This document shows positions 23,831 to 33,992 of a DNA stretch of 64,000 nucleotides, one piece after another; position 1 is the stretch's first letter, and every line of letters starts with the position of its first letter. A model generated the notes under the pieces. The model was not told the DNA's origin. It did not search any database and worked only from the letters and a program-made list of their open reading frames with translations. The position numbers were made by a program, and so were the translations under genes. Source of the stretch: Lelliottia amnigena (GTDB lineage: Bacteria; Pseudomonadota; Gammaproteobacteria; Enterobacterales; Enterobacteriaceae); the NCBI GenBank assembly GCA_900635465.1, contig LR134135.1, positions 3,100,001 to 3,164,000 on the forward strand. Reading direction: 5' to 3'.

Positions 23831-25831
23831 TCATTGAAAAAATTGCCATTGCAAAATGTCACTTTTAAGCCGTTGGCTACGCTGAATATCTAATGAATCA
23901 AGGGCCTGACACGCTTCACGACGCTGCATTGCGAGCAACTGTTTGCGCCCCTGAAGGGCAAGATCCGCGCACAGCTGGGCATCATCCCGTTGGCGTTCTA
24001 TTTTCCCGCGCAAGGCCGTAAGCGGGAGATCCACCGCCAGCAGTAATCGCGTAAGCGCCGCCGCAGACGTGGCGAATGGCCGATGGGCGAAAGCAAACCC
24101 AGCCAGCTCAAGCCAGTCATCATTATTAAGAACAGGTTCCCACGCCTCTTCTACGGGGATCTTTTCGCCGTTCCATCTCTCAATGATTCGGGCATCACGA
24201 CATAAACGCTGATGCGCCTGCACGCAAAGCGCCCTGCCCGCCTCGCTTATGGGCAGCAGCGCCATTGCCGTAAAGCAACCGCTACTGGCTTCACGATGCG
24301 TGCCCATCCGCACCAGAACAAACCCGCAGCGCTGCCAAAATCGCCATAGCTCATCGGTGAACCCGAAGCTGACGGAGAGATAATCCTGCTGAATATGCTG
24401 ACCCGCGCACGCGATAAGAGCCTGCCCAATGCCCTCGCGCTGACGCGCCGGATGTACCGCAACGCGTGTGATGCGCCGCCCGATAAGCGTAGCCGCCAAC
24501 GGTGAGCCGCCGTGAGCCGCCAGCGACTGCGCCACCAGATTGCCGCGCGGCCGCCGATACCCCGCCCATACCGCCTTGCTGAGTTCCGGGCTCAAACCGC
24601 CTTCCTCCACCAGCCACATTGCGCCGATAAGTTTTTCTGCGGCGCGGGCAATGGCGAAATGCTGCCCCGGCGCGTCCATCATGCGACGTAAATCGAGGGG
24701 CGACGTGCGATAGTGAGCGGAGCAAAGAAGTTTATAAATATCTGCTGCGAGGTGTGGATGGCTCTCCCATAGCGGCTGTGCGAGCGCGGTGATCTGCGCG
24801 ACGTCGTCAGGGATCGCATCAAGGGCTTCATCATCAAACAGCAGCGCGTTGCTCACCACGCGTTCCAGCGGGCATCCTGCCGCCCAGCGGACGGGCGTCG
24901 TGAGGGTGAAATAATGCAAATGCGGAAAGCGTGCGCAGAATTTCAGTAAAAACCCGCGTCCCGTGCCTTCATAACCCTGGACTGTTGTGGTCAGTAGCAC
25001 CCGCGGGAAACGGGCAACCAGCTGTTCAAGCAGCGGGCCAGGAATGGCGGCGGCTTCATCAACCACCAGCCAGTCAGCGCGTTCATCAGAAGCTAACAGC
25101 GCATCCGGTGCGATAAAACGGAAATTATCACCGGCAAAACGCGCAATAACGTCAGTCGCGCCTTTCGCGGGCGCGGTCACAATGGCGCGGCCTACCACGC
25201 GTTGCAGCAGCATTCCGGCCAGCGCTGATTTTCCTCGCCCACGCGCTGCAGTGACTACCGCGATCCCTGCGTTCATCTGTGTGAGGGCATGAAGAATGTC
25301 GGCCTGTTCGCACAGCGGCTCACCGCTGGCGGGGTACCAGTCGTGCAACGGTGGACAGCTTGCCACGTAGAGTGGCTGTTCCTGCTGCCAGAGAATCACG
25401 TCGGGATCGTCGGTTATGATTCGACAAAAATGATGAACAAAATGTGGCGTGGCAATCGGCTCTGCGCTGTCGCTCCAGCGAAGGGAATCGGCATCGGCCT
25501 TTTCAGGCCAACGCGAGAGAGGCGGCACCAGCAAGACCAGCAAACTGCCCGCGCGTAAGGTGCCGCTCAGGGCCGCAAATGCCGCGACGTCAAAACCATC
25601 GCGGGCATCAAAAATAGCGTGGAGATATTCGCGCCCGAGCAGGCTTTTCAGATTTTGCGGCGTGCAAAAAGGTTCGACAGCGTTTTTTTGACCGACCCAC
25701 AGCCAGTCGCCTTGCAGTGGGTCGCGTAGCGCCAAAGAGTGCGTCTGCAACCAGTCGTCATCGCCGCTCAACACCAGCAATCGGCGATGGCCAGAACGCG
25801 CAAGTTGGGCAGTCAAATTGTCAAACGTCAT
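23831..25831 (-). CDS. tmcA: tRNA(Met) cytidine acetyltransferase TmcA
   Basis: Makes N4-acetylcytidine at the wobble base (C34) of elongator tRNA-Met, using acetyl-CoA and ATP or GTP. 666 residues. Order: N-terminal DUF1726-like domain, RNA-helicase-type ATPase with Walker A ARGRGKSALAG (about residues 190-200) and DEAA (WLVVDEAAAIPG), GNAT acetyltransferase with VAVHPARQREGIGQALI (about residue 460), and a tRNA-binding tail. I start at the ATG at 25831 (MTFDNLTAQL), which aligns with E. coli; the open frame to 25885 would overlap ypfJ. Confidence 0.94.
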   Translation of the reverse strand: MTFDNLTAQLARSGHRRLLVLSGDDDWLQTHSLALRDPLQGDWLWVGQKNAVEPFCTPQNLKSLLGREYLHAIFDARDGFDVAAFAALSGTLRAGSLLVLLVPPLSRWPEKADADSLRWSDSAEPIATPHFVHHFCRIITDDPDVILWQQEQPLYVASCPPLHDWYPASGEPLCEQADILHALTQMNAGIAVVTAARGRGKSALAGMLLQRVVGRAIVTAPAKGATDVIARFAGDNFRFIAPDALLASDERADWLVVDEAAAIPGPLLEQLVARFPRVLLTTTVQGYEGTGRGFLLKFCARFPHLHYFTLTTPVRWAAGCPLERVVSNALLFDDEALDAIPDDVAQITALAQPLWESHPHLAADIYKLLCSAHYRTSPLDLRRMMDAPGQHFAIARAAEKLIGAMWLVEEGGLSPELSKAVWAGYRRPRGNLVAQSLAAHGGSPLAATLIGRRITRVAVHPARQREGIGQALIACAGQHIQQDYLSVSFGFTDELWRFWQRCGFVLVRMGTHREASSGCFTAMALLPISEAGRALCVQAHQRLCRDARIIERWNGEKIPVEEAWEPVLNNDDWLELAGFAFAHRPFATSAAALTRLLLAVDLPLTALRGKIERQRDDAQLCADLALQGRKQLLAMQRREACQALDSLDIQRSQRLKSDILQWQFFQ

Positions 25832-25857
25832 GCCGATCTCATCCCTGGCGCGCAACG

Positions 25858-26727
25858 TCACATGGCTTTGCCGAAGGTATTGCATTGCGCCGGATCGCCG
25901 CTGGCGAAACCGCGTTTAAACCAGCTGTAACGCTCTTCTGATGTGCCGTGGGTAAAACTGTCCGGAACAACACGCCCTTGACTCTGCTGTTGCAGACGGT
26001 CGTCGCCGATAGCCTGTGCGGCGTTGAGCGCCTCTTCAAGGTCACCGGACTCCAGTACGCCCTGCTGCTGCATGCTATGACCCCACACGCCCGCGAAGCA
26101 GTCAGCCTGCAGCTCCATTTTCACGGAAAGACGATTGACTTCGGTCTGCGATGCATTTTGCTGAAGCTGACGGACTTTCGGTTCGATACCGAGCAGTTTC
26201 TGAACGTGGTGGCCGACTTCATGCGCAATAACGTAGCCCTGGGCGAAATCACCGTCCGCGCCGAGCTTGCGTTTCATGTCGTCATAGAAAGAGAGATCGA
26301 TATACACGGTGCTGTCTGCCGGGCAATAGAAAGGCCCCATCACCGATTGGCCCGTACCGCAGCCAGTGCGGGTCGCGCCGCGATACATCACCAGCTTGGG
26401 TTGCTGGTAAGTGCGCCCCATTTTTTCGAACTGCTGACCCCAGGTGTCTTCCGTCGTCGCCAGAATGACAGAGGTGAATTTTGCAGCTTCGTCTTCGTTC
26501 GGGCTGATGGAGCGCTGAGAGGTTTGCTGTTGCTGAACGGGGTCTCCCGTGATTAACCCCGTCAGATCAACGCCGTAATAACCCGCAACCAGCACAATGG
26601 CGAGCAGAATAATGCCGCCCTTTCCGCCAGGCAGGCGCATACCGCCGCCGCCCATTGATGGGCCACCGCCGCCATTGCTGCGCCGATCTTCTACATTGTC
26701 ACTTTCACGACGCCCTTGCCAGCGCAT
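25858..26727 (-). CDS. ypfJ: Membrane-anchored zinc metallopeptidase-like protein YpfJ
   Basis: 289 residues. A Gly-rich cytoplasmic N-terminus and one transmembrane segment (about residues 36-56, [19 protein letters not shown]) precede a neutral zinc metallopeptidase domain (DUF memberships of the YpfJ/KPN family). The HExxH motif is [11 protein letters not shown], and a downstream [13 protein letters not shown] supplies the likely third ligand. Biological substrate unknown. I prefer the ATG at 26727, which has a GAGG site 5 bp upstream, over the GTG at 26733. It ends 26 bp before the tmcA start. Confidence 0.92.
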   Translation of the reverse strand: MRWQGRRESDNVEDRRSNGGGGPSMGGGGMRLPGGKGGIILLAIVLVAGYYGVDLTGLITGDPVQQQQTSQRSISPNEDEAAKFTSVILATTEDTWGQQFEKMGRTYQQPKLVMYRGATRTGCGTGQSVMGPFYCPADSTVYIDLSFYDDMKRKLGADGDFAQGYVIAHEVGHHVQKLLGIEPKVRQLQQNASQTEVNRLSVKMELQADCFAGVWGHSMQQQGVLESGDLEEALNAAQAIGDDRLQQQSQGRVVPDSFTHGTSEERYSWFKRGFASGDPAQCNTFGKAM

Positions 26728-26809
26728 AACCACCTCGAATAAATCCCATCATCAATAGAGTGATCGTAGGCGGTTAGGGGAAGAATTACCATAGGAAACA
26801 GAGGTAAGA

Positions 26810-26837
26810 CGCCAAAGGATATTTTCACCCTTTGGCG
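26810..26837 (-). terminator. Possible terminator of purC
   Basis: CGCCAAAGG pairs with CCTTTGGCG around a 10-base loop, 14 bp past the purC stop. On the minus strand only a short T-containing tail (TCTTACCTCTG) follows, so this is a weaker terminator call. Confidence 0.5.
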
Positions 26838-26851
26838 TGATTGGGGAGGAT

Positions 26852-27565
26852 TTAGTCGAGCTTAACGCCCAGACGATGGGCAACCGCTTCATAGGCTTCA
26901 ATCAGGCCACCCAGGCTCTGACGGAAACGGTCTTTGTCCATTTTATCCAGCGTCTCTTTGTCCCACAGGCGGCTACCGTCCGGGGAGAACTCATCGCCCA
27001 GCACGACTTCGCCTTTATAGAGACCGAACTCCAGCTTGAAATCGACCAGAATCAGACCCGCGTCGTCAAACAGCTTTTTCAGGACGTCGTTGGCTTTGAA
27101 GGTCAGCTCCTGCATACGCGCCAGATTCTCTTTGCTCACCCAGCCAAAGGTTTCGCAGTAAGATTCGTTGACCATCGGATCGTGCATTTCGTCATTTTTC
27201 AGGAACAAATCAAACAACGGCGGGTTCAGCTCGATGCCTTCTTCAATGCCCAGACGCTTCACCAGGGAGCCTGCGGCACGGTTACGGACCACACATTCAA
27301 CCGGAACCATATCCAGTTTTTTGACCAGACATTCCGTATCGGACAGCAACGCTTCCATTTGAGTCGGAATACCCGCGTCAGCCAGTTTGCTCATAATGAA
27401 ATGGTTGAACTTGTTGTTCACCATGCCTTTACGGTCGAACTGCTCAATGCGTGCGCCATCTCCTGCTGACGTATCATTGCGGAACTCGAGCACCAACAGA
27501 TCCGGGTTTTCCGTGCTGTATACGGTCTTCGCTTTGCCACGATACAACTCAGCTTGCTTCTGCAT
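26852..27565 (-). CDS. purC: Phosphoribosylaminoimidazole-succinocarboxamide synthase PurC
   Basis: Cytoplasmic SAICAR synthase: joins CAIR and aspartate with ATP in de novo purine synthesis. 237 residues, as in E. coli. Substrate and nucleotide motifs are intact: [11 protein letters not shown] at the N-terminus, [15 protein letters not shown] in the middle, and LVDFKLEFG and [13 protein letters not shown] towards the C-terminus. A PurR operator lies 53 bp upstream. Confidence 0.97.
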   Translation of the reverse strand: MQKQAELYRGKAKTVYSTENPDLLVLEFRNDTSAGDGARIEQFDRKGMVNNKFNHFIMSKLADAGIPTQMEALLSDTECLVKKLDMVPVECVVRNRAAGSLVKRLGIEEGIELNPPLFDLFLKNDEMHDPMVNESYCETFGWVSKENLARMQELTFKANDVLKKLFDDAGLILVDFKLEFGLYKGEVVLGDEFSPDGSRLWDKETLDKMDKDRFRQSLGGLIEAYEAVAHRLGVKLD

Positions 27566-27617
27566 CTTGATTACTCCTGGTGTGATGATTTGTGTTCAAA
27601 ACTGGGGATATTATGCC

Positions 27618-27633
27618 ACGCACACGTTTGCGT
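27618..27633 (-). promoter_or_regulatory. PurR operator of purC
   Basis: ACGCACACGTTTGCGT differs at one position from the consensus ACGCAAACGTTTGCGT and lies upstream of purC, a known PurR target. Hypoxanthine or guanine bound to PurR would repress here. A CATAAT-like -10 is found between it and the gene. Confidence 0.9.
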
Positions 27634-27647
27634 AGCACTAAAATAAA

Positions 27648-27670
27648 AAGGGCTGGATTAACCAGCCCTT
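27648..27670 (-). terminator. Terminator of bamC (dapA-bamC unit)
   Basis: AAGGGCTGG/CCAGCCCTT stem, followed on the minus strand by an AT-rich run beginning TTTTTATTTT. It separates the bamC 3' end from the purC promoter. The plus side also has a T run, so it may work both ways. Confidence 0.85.
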
Positions 27671-27675
27671 CTTTT

Positions 27676-28710
27676 TTATTTGCTGAATGCCGCCTGGAAG
27701 ACAGCGACCAGCGCATCATTCTGCGACTGGGTCAGCGTGTGACCTTTCGGATCGATAAACTGCAAGCTGCTGCGGTTATCGAGGTCACCGACCTGAATTT
27801 TGTAATCGCCAGAGGCCAGTCCTGGATCGCTCGCGCCCAGTGCTTGCCATGCGCTGTCAGAAAGTGGCTTGTAGGTCGCGGTGATGCTGCCCGTTGAACG
27901 GGTGCTGTCACTGACTTTCATACCCACTTTTTCAAGCGTTGCTGGCAGACGCTGCCATGTCTGGTTGAACGGTGCACGCACCACCAGCATTGGCAAACCG
28001 GTATCATCCGCGGCGCTTTGTACGTCGAAGGTGACACCGCTGCGGCTTTGTGCAGAGTTTGCCGCATCGGTCGCCGTTTTATCCAGACCGGTAGCAATCA
28101 CGTTCAGCATTTCGGTGCTGTAGCGTTGCAATGAAGAGGCGTCTGCAACAGGCTTACCAGCCTGCTCGAGGTTCAACAGTTTGACTGTCACAGCCTGCTG
28201 ATAACCTTGTGGTTTCACGGAGACCTGATAACGACCACGATACTGCTGATCCTCATCCAGACGGTTCCATTCAATCCAGTCGGTAGTCAACGTCTGGCTG
28301 GCATCATCGCGTTTATCAATCGTGTAGTTCTTCAACTGAATGACGCTCACAACCTGCGGCCACAGCGTGTTGCTGCGGTTGTTTTCAACCAGCAGCGTCG
28401 CGGTATCACCCGTAAACTGGGTACGCGCACCGCTCACCAGTGCCAACGGCTGCGCAGGTGGACGAATATCAAGCGCTTTACCCACTGCACCGCTGCCGTT
28501 AGTGACAGGAATGTTGTAATCGCCGTTCTGAATCGGCAGGATCATACCCGCTGGGGAATGAAGTTCAGCAAGCGGGGCTGCATCCAGATAGGATTCATCA
28601 CCGCTCACCTGGCGCTTGTAGCGCGAGTCTGAACTACAGGCAGCGAGCAGCATAACAAGCGAAACACCCGCAACCTTCACCAGGCGCGTTTTCTGTACTG
28701 AGTAAGCCAT
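27676..28710 (-). CDS. bamC: Outer membrane assembly lipoprotein BamC
   Basis: Lipoprotein of the BamABCDE machine that inserts beta-barrel proteins in the outer membrane. 344 residues, as in E. coli. The signal peptide ends in the lipobox LLAAC with lipidated Cys25 followed by [17 protein letters not shown], the conserved unstructured region that binds BamD. Two helix-grip domains follow. Start is the ATG at 28710; a TTG one codon upstream is unlikely. It lies 16 bp after dapA, the classic dapA-bamC (nlpB) operon. Confidence 0.97.
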   Translation of the reverse strand: MAYSVQKTRLVKVAGVSLVMLLAACSSDSRYKRQVSGDESYLDAAPLAELHSPAGMILPIQNGDYNIPVTNGSGAVGKALDIRPPAQPLALVSGARTQFTGDTATLLVENNRSNTLWPQVVSVIQLKNYTIDKRDDASQTLTTDWIEWNRLDEDQQYRGRYQVSVKPQGYQQAVTVKLLNLEQAGKPVADASSLQRYSTEMLNVIATGLDKTATDAANSAQSRSGVTFDVQSAADDTGLPMLVVRAPFNQTWQRLPATLEKVGMKVSDSTRSTGSITATYKPLSDSAWQALGASDPGLASGDYKIQVGDLDNRSSLQFIDPKGHTLTQSQNDALVAVFQAAFSK

Positions 28711-28726
28711 CAAATCTCCCTAAACT

Positions 28727-29605
28727 CTACAGCAAACCGGCATGCTTCAGCGCCCCGGCAACCACATCACGACCATGGTCGGTGATAGGGGTCATCGGCA
28801 GACGCAGCGTATCGGTTGCTACAAGTCCCAACTCCTTACATGCCCATTTCACTGGGATCGGATTGGGTTCGACAAATAATTTTGTGTGCAGCGGCATCAG
28901 ACGCTGGTTAATCACGCGCGCTTCATCGAAATGACCCGCCGCAGCCAGTTTGCACATTTCAGCCATATCGCGCGCCGCAACGTTAGTGGTTACGGAAATC
29001 ACGCCATGGCCGCCGAGCTGCATAAAGTCCAGCGCGGTCGCATCATCACCACTGAGCAGAATAAAGTCGTCTGAAACCAGCTCTTTGATCTGATGAACGC
29101 GGCTTAAGTTCCCGGTCGCCTCTTTAATTGCGATAATATTTTTAACTTTCGAGAGGCGGCCTACCGTTTCAGGCAGCATATCGCAGCCAGTACGTGACGG
29201 CACATTATACAGAATTTGTGGCAAGTCAGTATGTTCAGCAATCGCTTTGAAGTGTTGGAAGAGCCCTTCCTGCGTCGGGCGATTGTAGTAAGGCGTCACC
29301 GTCAGGCAGCCGACAATGCCGCTATTGTTGAAACGCTGCGTCAGGCTAATGGCTTCAGCGGTGGCGTTTGCACCGGTACCGGCAATCACCGGGATACGCC
29401 CGTCAGCCAGTTCAACGGTCATCATCACCACATCACCGTGCTCATCGTGGCTCAGGGTGGCGGATTCTCCGGTAGTCCCTACCGAAACGATCGCCGCAGT
29501 CCCGTTGGCGACATGGTAATCAATCAGTTTTTTCAGGCTTGACCGGCAGACATTACCTTTCTCATCCATCGGCGTAACAAGCGCAACAATACTTCCCGTG
29601 AACAT
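28727..29605 (-). CDS. dapA: 4-hydroxy-tetrahydrodipicolinate synthase DapA
   Basis: Condenses aspartate semialdehyde with pyruvate, the first step committed to lysine and diaminopimelate. 292 residues, as in E. coli, a TIM barrel of the DHDPS/NAL family. Schiff-base Lys161 lies in [11 protein letters not shown], with Tyr133 in [11 protein letters not shown] and the Thr pair in GTTGESATL. Start at 29605 ([10 protein letters not shown]); the frame extends six codons further without a matching homolog start. Divergent from gcvR. Confidence 0.97.
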   Translation of the reverse strand: MFTGSIVALVTPMDEKGNVCRSSLKKLIDYHVANGTAAIVSVGTTGESATLSHDEHGDVVMMTVELADGRIPVIAGTGANATAEAISLTQRFNNSGIVGCLTVTPYYNRPTQEGLFQHFKAIAEHTDLPQILYNVPSRTGCDMLPETVGRLSKVKNIIAIKEATGNLSRVHQIKELVSDDFILLSGDDATALDFMQLGGHGVISVTTNVAARDMAEMCKLAAAGHFDEARVINQRLMPLHTKLFVEPNPIPVKWACKELGLVATDTLRLPMTPITDHGRDVVAGALKHAGLL

Positions 29606-29749
29606 GGGCCATCCTCTGTGCAAACAAGATTCTCAATGGTACGTTTGGAACTGTAATAAAAGCAAGCGACGTAAGGCGTCCAGGCTGTTGTATGCATGTT
29701 TTTTTTATGCTTTCCTTAGAACACTTGACCACGCAAAGGAAGAACAGGT

Positions 29750-30310
29750 TTGACAACCTCATCACAACATTACCTGGTTATCACTGCGCTGGGTGCTGAC
29801 AGAGCCGGTATTGTGAACACCATCACCCGCCACGTCAGCAGTTGCGGCTGCAATATTGAAGACAGCCGCCTTGCGATGCTTGGCGATGAGTTCACGTTTA
29901 TTATGCTGCTCTCCGGGACCTGGAACGCGATTACGCTCATCGAATCGACGCTGCCGCTTAAGGGCGCTGAACTCGATTTACTGATCGTCATGAAGCGCAC
30001 CACCGCGCATCCGCGCCCGGCGATGCCAGCAACAGTGTGGGTTCAGGTTGAAGTCACCGACTCCCCGCATTTGATTGAACGCTTTACGGCACTTTTTGAC
30101 AGCCATCAGATGAACATTGCAGAACTGGTGTCGCGCACACAGACAGGGGCCACGCCAAAACTGTTTATCCAGATTACCGCGCACAGCCCCGCGTCACACG
30201 ATGCATCAAATATTGAGCAGTCATTCAAAGCACTCTGTACAGAACTCAATGCGCAAGGCAGTATAAACGTCGTAGATTATTCACAGCATGAACAGGATGG
30301 AGTTGAGTAA
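29750..30310 (+). CDS. gcvR: Glycine cleavage system repressor GcvR
   Basis: Two ACT domains (about residues 8-80 and 95-170); antagonises the activator GcvA by direct contact so that gcvTHP is repressed without glycine. 186 residues (E. coli 190); the loop after SRTQTGAT is a few residues shorter than in E. coli. Start is TTG at 29750, the only codon matching the conserved N-terminus MTTSSQHYLVITALGADRAG. The stop and the bcp start share one base (TAATG), so translation is coupled. Confidence 0.94.
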   Translation: MTTSSQHYLVITALGADRAGIVNTITRHVSSCGCNIEDSRLAMLGDEFTFIMLLSGTWNAITLIESTLPLKGAELDLLIVMKRTTAHPRPAMPATVWVQVEVTDSPHLIERFTALFDSHQMNIAELVSRTQTGATPKLFIQITAHSPASHDASNIEQSFKALCTELNAQGSINVVDYSQHEQDGVE

Positions 30311-30780
30311 TGAATCCACTGAAAGCCGGTGACATCGCACCGAAATTTAGCCTGCCCGATCAAGACGGCGAGCAAGTAAATTTGACCGACTTCCAGGGAC
30401 AGCGCGTTCTGGTCTATTTTTACCCGAAGGCCATGACCCCAGGCTGTACCGTACAGGCTTGCGGTTTACGCGATAACATGGACGATCTGAAAAAAGCGGG
30501 CGTCGACGTGCTGGGCATCAGCACCGACAAGCCGGAAAAACTGTCACGTTTTGCCGAAAAAGAGCTGCTGAACTTCACGCTACTGTCTGACGAAGACCAT
30601 CAGGTCTGCGAGCAGTTTGGCATCTGGGGTGAGAAGACCTTTATGGGCAAAACTTACGACGGCATCCATCGCATCAGCTTCCTGATCGGTGCAGATGGCA
30701 AAATTGAACATGTATTTGACGATTTCAAAACCAGCAATCACCACGATGTGGTATTGGCCTGGTTAAAAGAAAACGCCTGA
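30310..30780 (+). CDS. bcp: Thiol peroxidase Bcp (bacterioferritin comigratory protein)
   Basis: Atypical two-Cys peroxiredoxin that reduces peroxides and lipid hydroperoxides with thioredoxin. 156 residues. The peroxidatic Cys46 is in TPGCTVQAC and resolving Cys51 in the same motif, the alpha2-type spacing of E. coli Bcp. Coupled to gcvR. In E. coli the hydrogenase-4 (hyf) cluster follows; here a terminator and perM follow at once. Confidence 0.96.
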   Translation: MNPLKAGDIAPKFSLPDQDGEQVNLTDFQGQRVLVYFYPKAMTPGCTVQACGLRDNMDDLKKAGVDVLGISTDKPEKLSRFAEKELLNFTLLSDEDHQVCEQFGIWGEKTFMGKTYDGIHRISFLIGADGKIEHVFDDFKTSNHHDVVLAWLKENA

Positions 30781-30790
30781 AGCCTATAAA

Positions 30791-30820
30791 AAATCCCGGT
30801 TCAGTGAACCGGGATTTTTT
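30791..30820. terminator. Bidirectional terminator between bcp and perM
   Basis: Stem AATCCCGGTTC/GAACCGGGATT with a T run on the plus strand and an A run (T run on the minus strand) on the other side. It can end both convergent transcripts and abuts the perM stop. Confidence 0.92.
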
Positions 30821-31881
30821 TACTCTTCAACCGCCGGCGCATCCGGCCAGGCGTGAACCACCGCTTTGATAAGCGTGGCGAGTGGGATCGCGAAGAACAC
30901 GCCCCAGAATCCCCATAAACCGCCGAAAATCACCACCGATAAAATAATCACCAACGGATGCAAATTGACCGCTTCTGAGAACAGCACGGGCACCAGCAAG
31001 TTACCATCCAATCCCTGAATAATCAGATACACCGCGAAACAGCTCCAGAACTCGGTTCCAAGACCAAACTGGAACAGCGCCACGCCGATAACCGGAATCG
31101 TCACCACAAATGCGCCGATATACGGGATCAGCACCGAGAAGCCCACCAGCACCGCCAGCAGCAGTGAATAATTAAGCCCGAAGATCACGAAGCCAATCCA
31201 GGTGGCGACGCCTACCACAATCATCTCCAGCACTTTGCCGCGAATGTAATTGGTGATCTGCTGATTCATCTCCTTCCATACCTGCCCTGCCAGCCCGCGA
31301 TTACGTGGCAGAATACGACGCACCGCGTTCAGCATCTGCTCTTTATCCTTCACCAGGAAGAAGACCATCAGCGGCACCAGTACCAGATATACGGCCAGCG
31401 TCAGCAGCCCAACCAGCGAGGCGAGAGAATATTTCACCACCGAATCGCCCATCGTCATGATGCGGGCGCGCATATTTTCAGCCATTGCATCAATAATGCC
31501 GGCGTCCATCAGGGCCGGATAACGCCGCGGCAACGTCGCAGAAAAATCGGACAGTTTATTCAGCATGCCCGGCATGTCACGGATCAGGTTAATCCCCTGT
31601 TGCCAGGCAATGGGAAGCACCACAAACGACATTAGCAAAAGAATGCCGACGAACAAAATGAGGACAATACTGCTAGCCCAGCGACGAGAGCAGCCGATCT
31701 TTTCCAGACGAACCGTCGGCCATTCGAGAAGATAAGCCAACACTAAGGCCACCAGCAAAGGTGCCAGCAGTCCGCTAAAGAAGAATAAAATACCAAATCC
31801 GGCGACCAGAATGACCAGCAAAGCAATGGCCTCGGGATCGCTGAAGCGGCGCCGATACCACTGCATTAACATTTCGAGCAT
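30820..31881 (-). CDS. perM: AI-2E family membrane protein PerM
   Basis: 353-residue polytopic inner-membrane protein of the AI-2E transporter family (TqsA-like). Hydrophobic segments are grouped at about residues 15-80, 140-185 and 220-345, with the conserved C-terminal motif VFGGLWGFWGVFFAIPLATLIKA beginning near residue 315. E. coli PerM is a putative permease of unknown substrate. Near-identical length and sequence. Divergent from bepA. Confidence 0.94.
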   Translation of the reverse strand: MLEMLMQWYRRRFSDPEAIALLVILVAGFGILFFFSGLLAPLLVALVLAYLLEWPTVRLEKIGCSRRWASSIVLILFVGILLLMSFVVLPIAWQQGINLIRDMPGMLNKLSDFSATLPRRYPALMDAGIIDAMAENMRARIMTMGDSVVKYSLASLVGLLTLAVYLVLVPLMVFFLVKDKEQMLNAVRRILPRNRGLAGQVWKEMNQQITNYIRGKVLEMIVVGVATWIGFVIFGLNYSLLLAVLVGFSVLIPYIGAFVVTIPVIGVALFQFGLGTEFWSCFAVYLIIQGLDGNLLVPVLFSEAVNLHPLVIILSVVIFGGLWGFWGVFFAIPLATLIKAVVHAWPDAPAVEE

Positions 31882-32103
31882 ACAACCCTTCCCTGAATCG
31901 GATGGCGGGACTGAGAGAGCGAATTGTATCTAACTGTCACAAAAAAGACTTTCGCTTTTTGTATCTCTCTCACGTTTAGCAAAAGCCGGGTGAATGGGAT
32001 TTTCTTCACGCCTCAACACGGCTACACTCGCAGAGCAGTCGAAGGTGAACGATATGCGGGTTCACCGGTCAAAAGAGCACATCCAAAATACAGGGCAGAG
32101 GCT

Positions 32104-33567
32104 ATGTTCAGGCAGTTGAAAAAAACTCTGGTTGCGACGCTTATCGCCGCGCTGACTGTCAGTCAGGTGATGCCCGCTTTCGCGGACTCGGCGGATACAT
32201 TGCCGGATATGGGCACCTCAGCAGGCAGCACGCTGTCCATCGGGCAAGAGATGCAGATGGGTGATTTTTATGTCCGTCAGCTTCGCGGTAGCGCACCGCT
32301 GATTAACGACCCACTGCTGGTGCAATACATCAACGGGCTTGGAATGCGTCTGGTCGCCCATGCTGACTCGGTGAAGACCCCTTTCCACTTCTATTTAATT
32401 AATAATGACGAAATCAACGCCTTCGCCTTCTTTGGTGGAAACGTGGTGCTGCATTCGGCCTTATTCCGTTATTCCGATAACGAAAGCCAGCTTGCGTCCG
32501 TTATGGCGCATGAAATCTCCCACGTCACCCAGCGCCATCTGGCGCGTGCGATGGAAGATCAAAAACGCACAGCCCCGCTGACCTGGGTGGGCGCACTGGG
32601 CTCTATTTTACTGGCAATGGCCAGCCCGCAGGCGGGTATGGCTGCACTGACCGGTACGCTCGCCGGCACGCGGCAGGGTATGATCAGCTTTACCCAACAG
32701 AACGAACAGGAAGCCGATCGCATTGGCATTCAGGTGCTTCAGCGCTCAGGCTTCGATCCCCAGGCAATGCCTACGTTCCTCGAAAAATTGCTGGATCAGG
32801 CGCGCTATTCGTCTCGCCCGCCAGAGATCTTACTGACGCACCCGTTGCCAGAAAGCCGTCTGTCCGATGCGCGAAACCGTGCCAACCAGATGCGCCCTGT
32901 CGTTGTGCAGTCGTCGCAAGATTTCTACATGGCAAAAGTCAGAACGCTCGGGATGTACAATTCAGGGCGAAATCAGCTCACCAGCGATCTGCTCGACAAT
33001 TTGTCTAAAGGCAATATCCGTGAGCAAAATGCAGCGCAATACGGACGTGCGCTTCAGGCGATGGAAGCCAGCAAATTCGACGAGGCGCGTAAAGCGATAC
33101 AGCCTTTGTTAACCGCTGATGCCAATAATCCGTGGTATCTCGATCTGTCGACCGATATTGATTTAGGCCAGAAGAAAACCACCGAGGCGATCAATCGCCT
33201 GAAAGGGGCAAAAGATCTGCGCACCAACCTAGTGCTACAGCTCAACCTGGCGAACGCTTACTTACAGGGTGGACAGCCGAAAGAGGCCGCCACAATACTC
33301 AATCGTTACACCTTCAACAATAAAGACGATCCTAACGGCTGGGATTTATTGGCTCAAACGGAAGCACAGCTCGGCAATCGCGACCAGGAACTGGCGGCAC
33401 GCGCTGAAGGTTTCGCGTTAGTCGGACGTCTGGATCAATCCATTTCGCTGTTGAGCAGCGCCAGTTCGCAGGTGAAGCTGGGTAGTCTGCAACAGGCCCG
33501 ATACGACGCGCGTATCGACCAGCTGCGTTCACTGCAGCAGCGGTTCAAGCCCTACGAGAAGATGTAA
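32104..33567 (+). CDS. bepA: Periplasmic chaperone/metalloprotease BepA (YfgC)
   Basis: Periplasmic M48 protease and chaperone that promotes LptD maturation and degrades stalled outer-membrane proteins at the BAM complex. 487 residues, as in E. coli. Signal peptide about residues 1-27 (cleaved after AFA). The active site is His136-Glu137-x-x-His140 ([12 protein letters not shown]) with the third ligand in [12 protein letters not shown] repeats follow from about residue 310. The ATG at 32104 is chosen for the signal peptide; the frame is open upstream. Sigma-E control is known in E. coli. Confidence 0.96.
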   Translation: MFRQLKKTLVATLIAALTVSQVMPAFADSADTLPDMGTSAGSTLSIGQEMQMGDFYVRQLRGSAPLINDPLLVQYINGLGMRLVAHADSVKTPFHFYLINNDEINAFAFFGGNVVLHSALFRYSDNESQLASVMAHEISHVTQRHLARAMEDQKRTAPLTWVGALGSILLAMASPQAGMAALTGTLAGTRQGMISFTQQNEQEADRIGIQVLQRSGFDPQAMPTFLEKLLDQARYSSRPPEILLTHPLPESRLSDARNRANQMRPVVVQSSQDFYMAKVRTLGMYNSGRNQLTSDLLDNLSKGNIREQNAAQYGRALQAMEASKFDEARKAIQPLLTADANNPWYLDLSTDIDLGQKKTTEAINRLKGAKDLRTNLVLQLNLANAYLQGGQPKEAATILNRYTFNNKDDPNGWDLLAQTEAQLGNRDQELAARAEGFALVGRLDQSISLLSSASSQVKLGSLQQARYDARIDQLRSLQQRFKPYEKM

Positions 33568-33570
33568 TGT

Positions 33571-33608
33571 TTCACGTTGCCGAAAAGCCAAGGCATCCGC
33601 AACGTGAA
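33571..33608. repeat. Long-loop inverted repeat after bepA
   Basis: TTCACGTTGC pairs with GCAACGTGAA across 18 bases, immediately after the bepA stop and before yfgD. No T run follows; it may be an operator-like site or a weak RNA hairpin between the two genes. Confidence 0.45.
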
Positions 33609-33632
33609 GCGTGATGAATAAAAGGAGAATTC

Positions 33633-33992
33633 ATGTCAGACGCGGTAAAAATTTATCATAACCCACGCTGCTCCAAGAGCCGCGAAACGCTTGAACTGGT
33701 GAAGTCAAAAGGCGTCGAACCGGAAGTGGTACTGTATCTGGAGACGCCGCCAGACGCACAGACTCTCCGCCAACTGTTGAGCATGCTGAATATGACAAGC
33801 GCGCGGGAACTCATGCGCCAGAAAGAAGATCTGTATAGGTCGTTAAATCTGGCGAACAGCCAGCTGACGGAAGATGAGCTGATTCAGGCAATGGTCGACA
33901 ATCCGAAACTGATTGAACGCCCAATTGTCGTCGCGCATGGCAAGGCGCGTATTGGCCGTCCGCCGGAAGCTGTGCTCGATATCCTCAACTAA
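33633..33992 (+). CDS. yfgD: ArsC-family oxidoreductase YfgD
   Basis: 119-residue glutaredoxin-type arsenate reductase family protein. The reactive Cys13 is in HNPRCSKSRET, and the C-terminal substrate Arg motif is NPKLIERPIVVAHGKARIGRP, as in ArsC. Often annotated arsC; arsenate reduction by YfgD itself has not been settled to my knowledge. Preceded by AAGGAG. Its stop overlaps by 3 bp the predicted natural stop of the convergent transposase-like gene. Confidence 0.92.
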   Translation: MSDAVKIYHNPRCSKSRETLELVKSKGVEPEVVLYLETPPDAQTLRQLLSMLNMTSARELMRQKEDLYRSLNLANSQLTEDELIQAMVDNPKLIERPIVVAHGKARIGRPPEAVLDILN

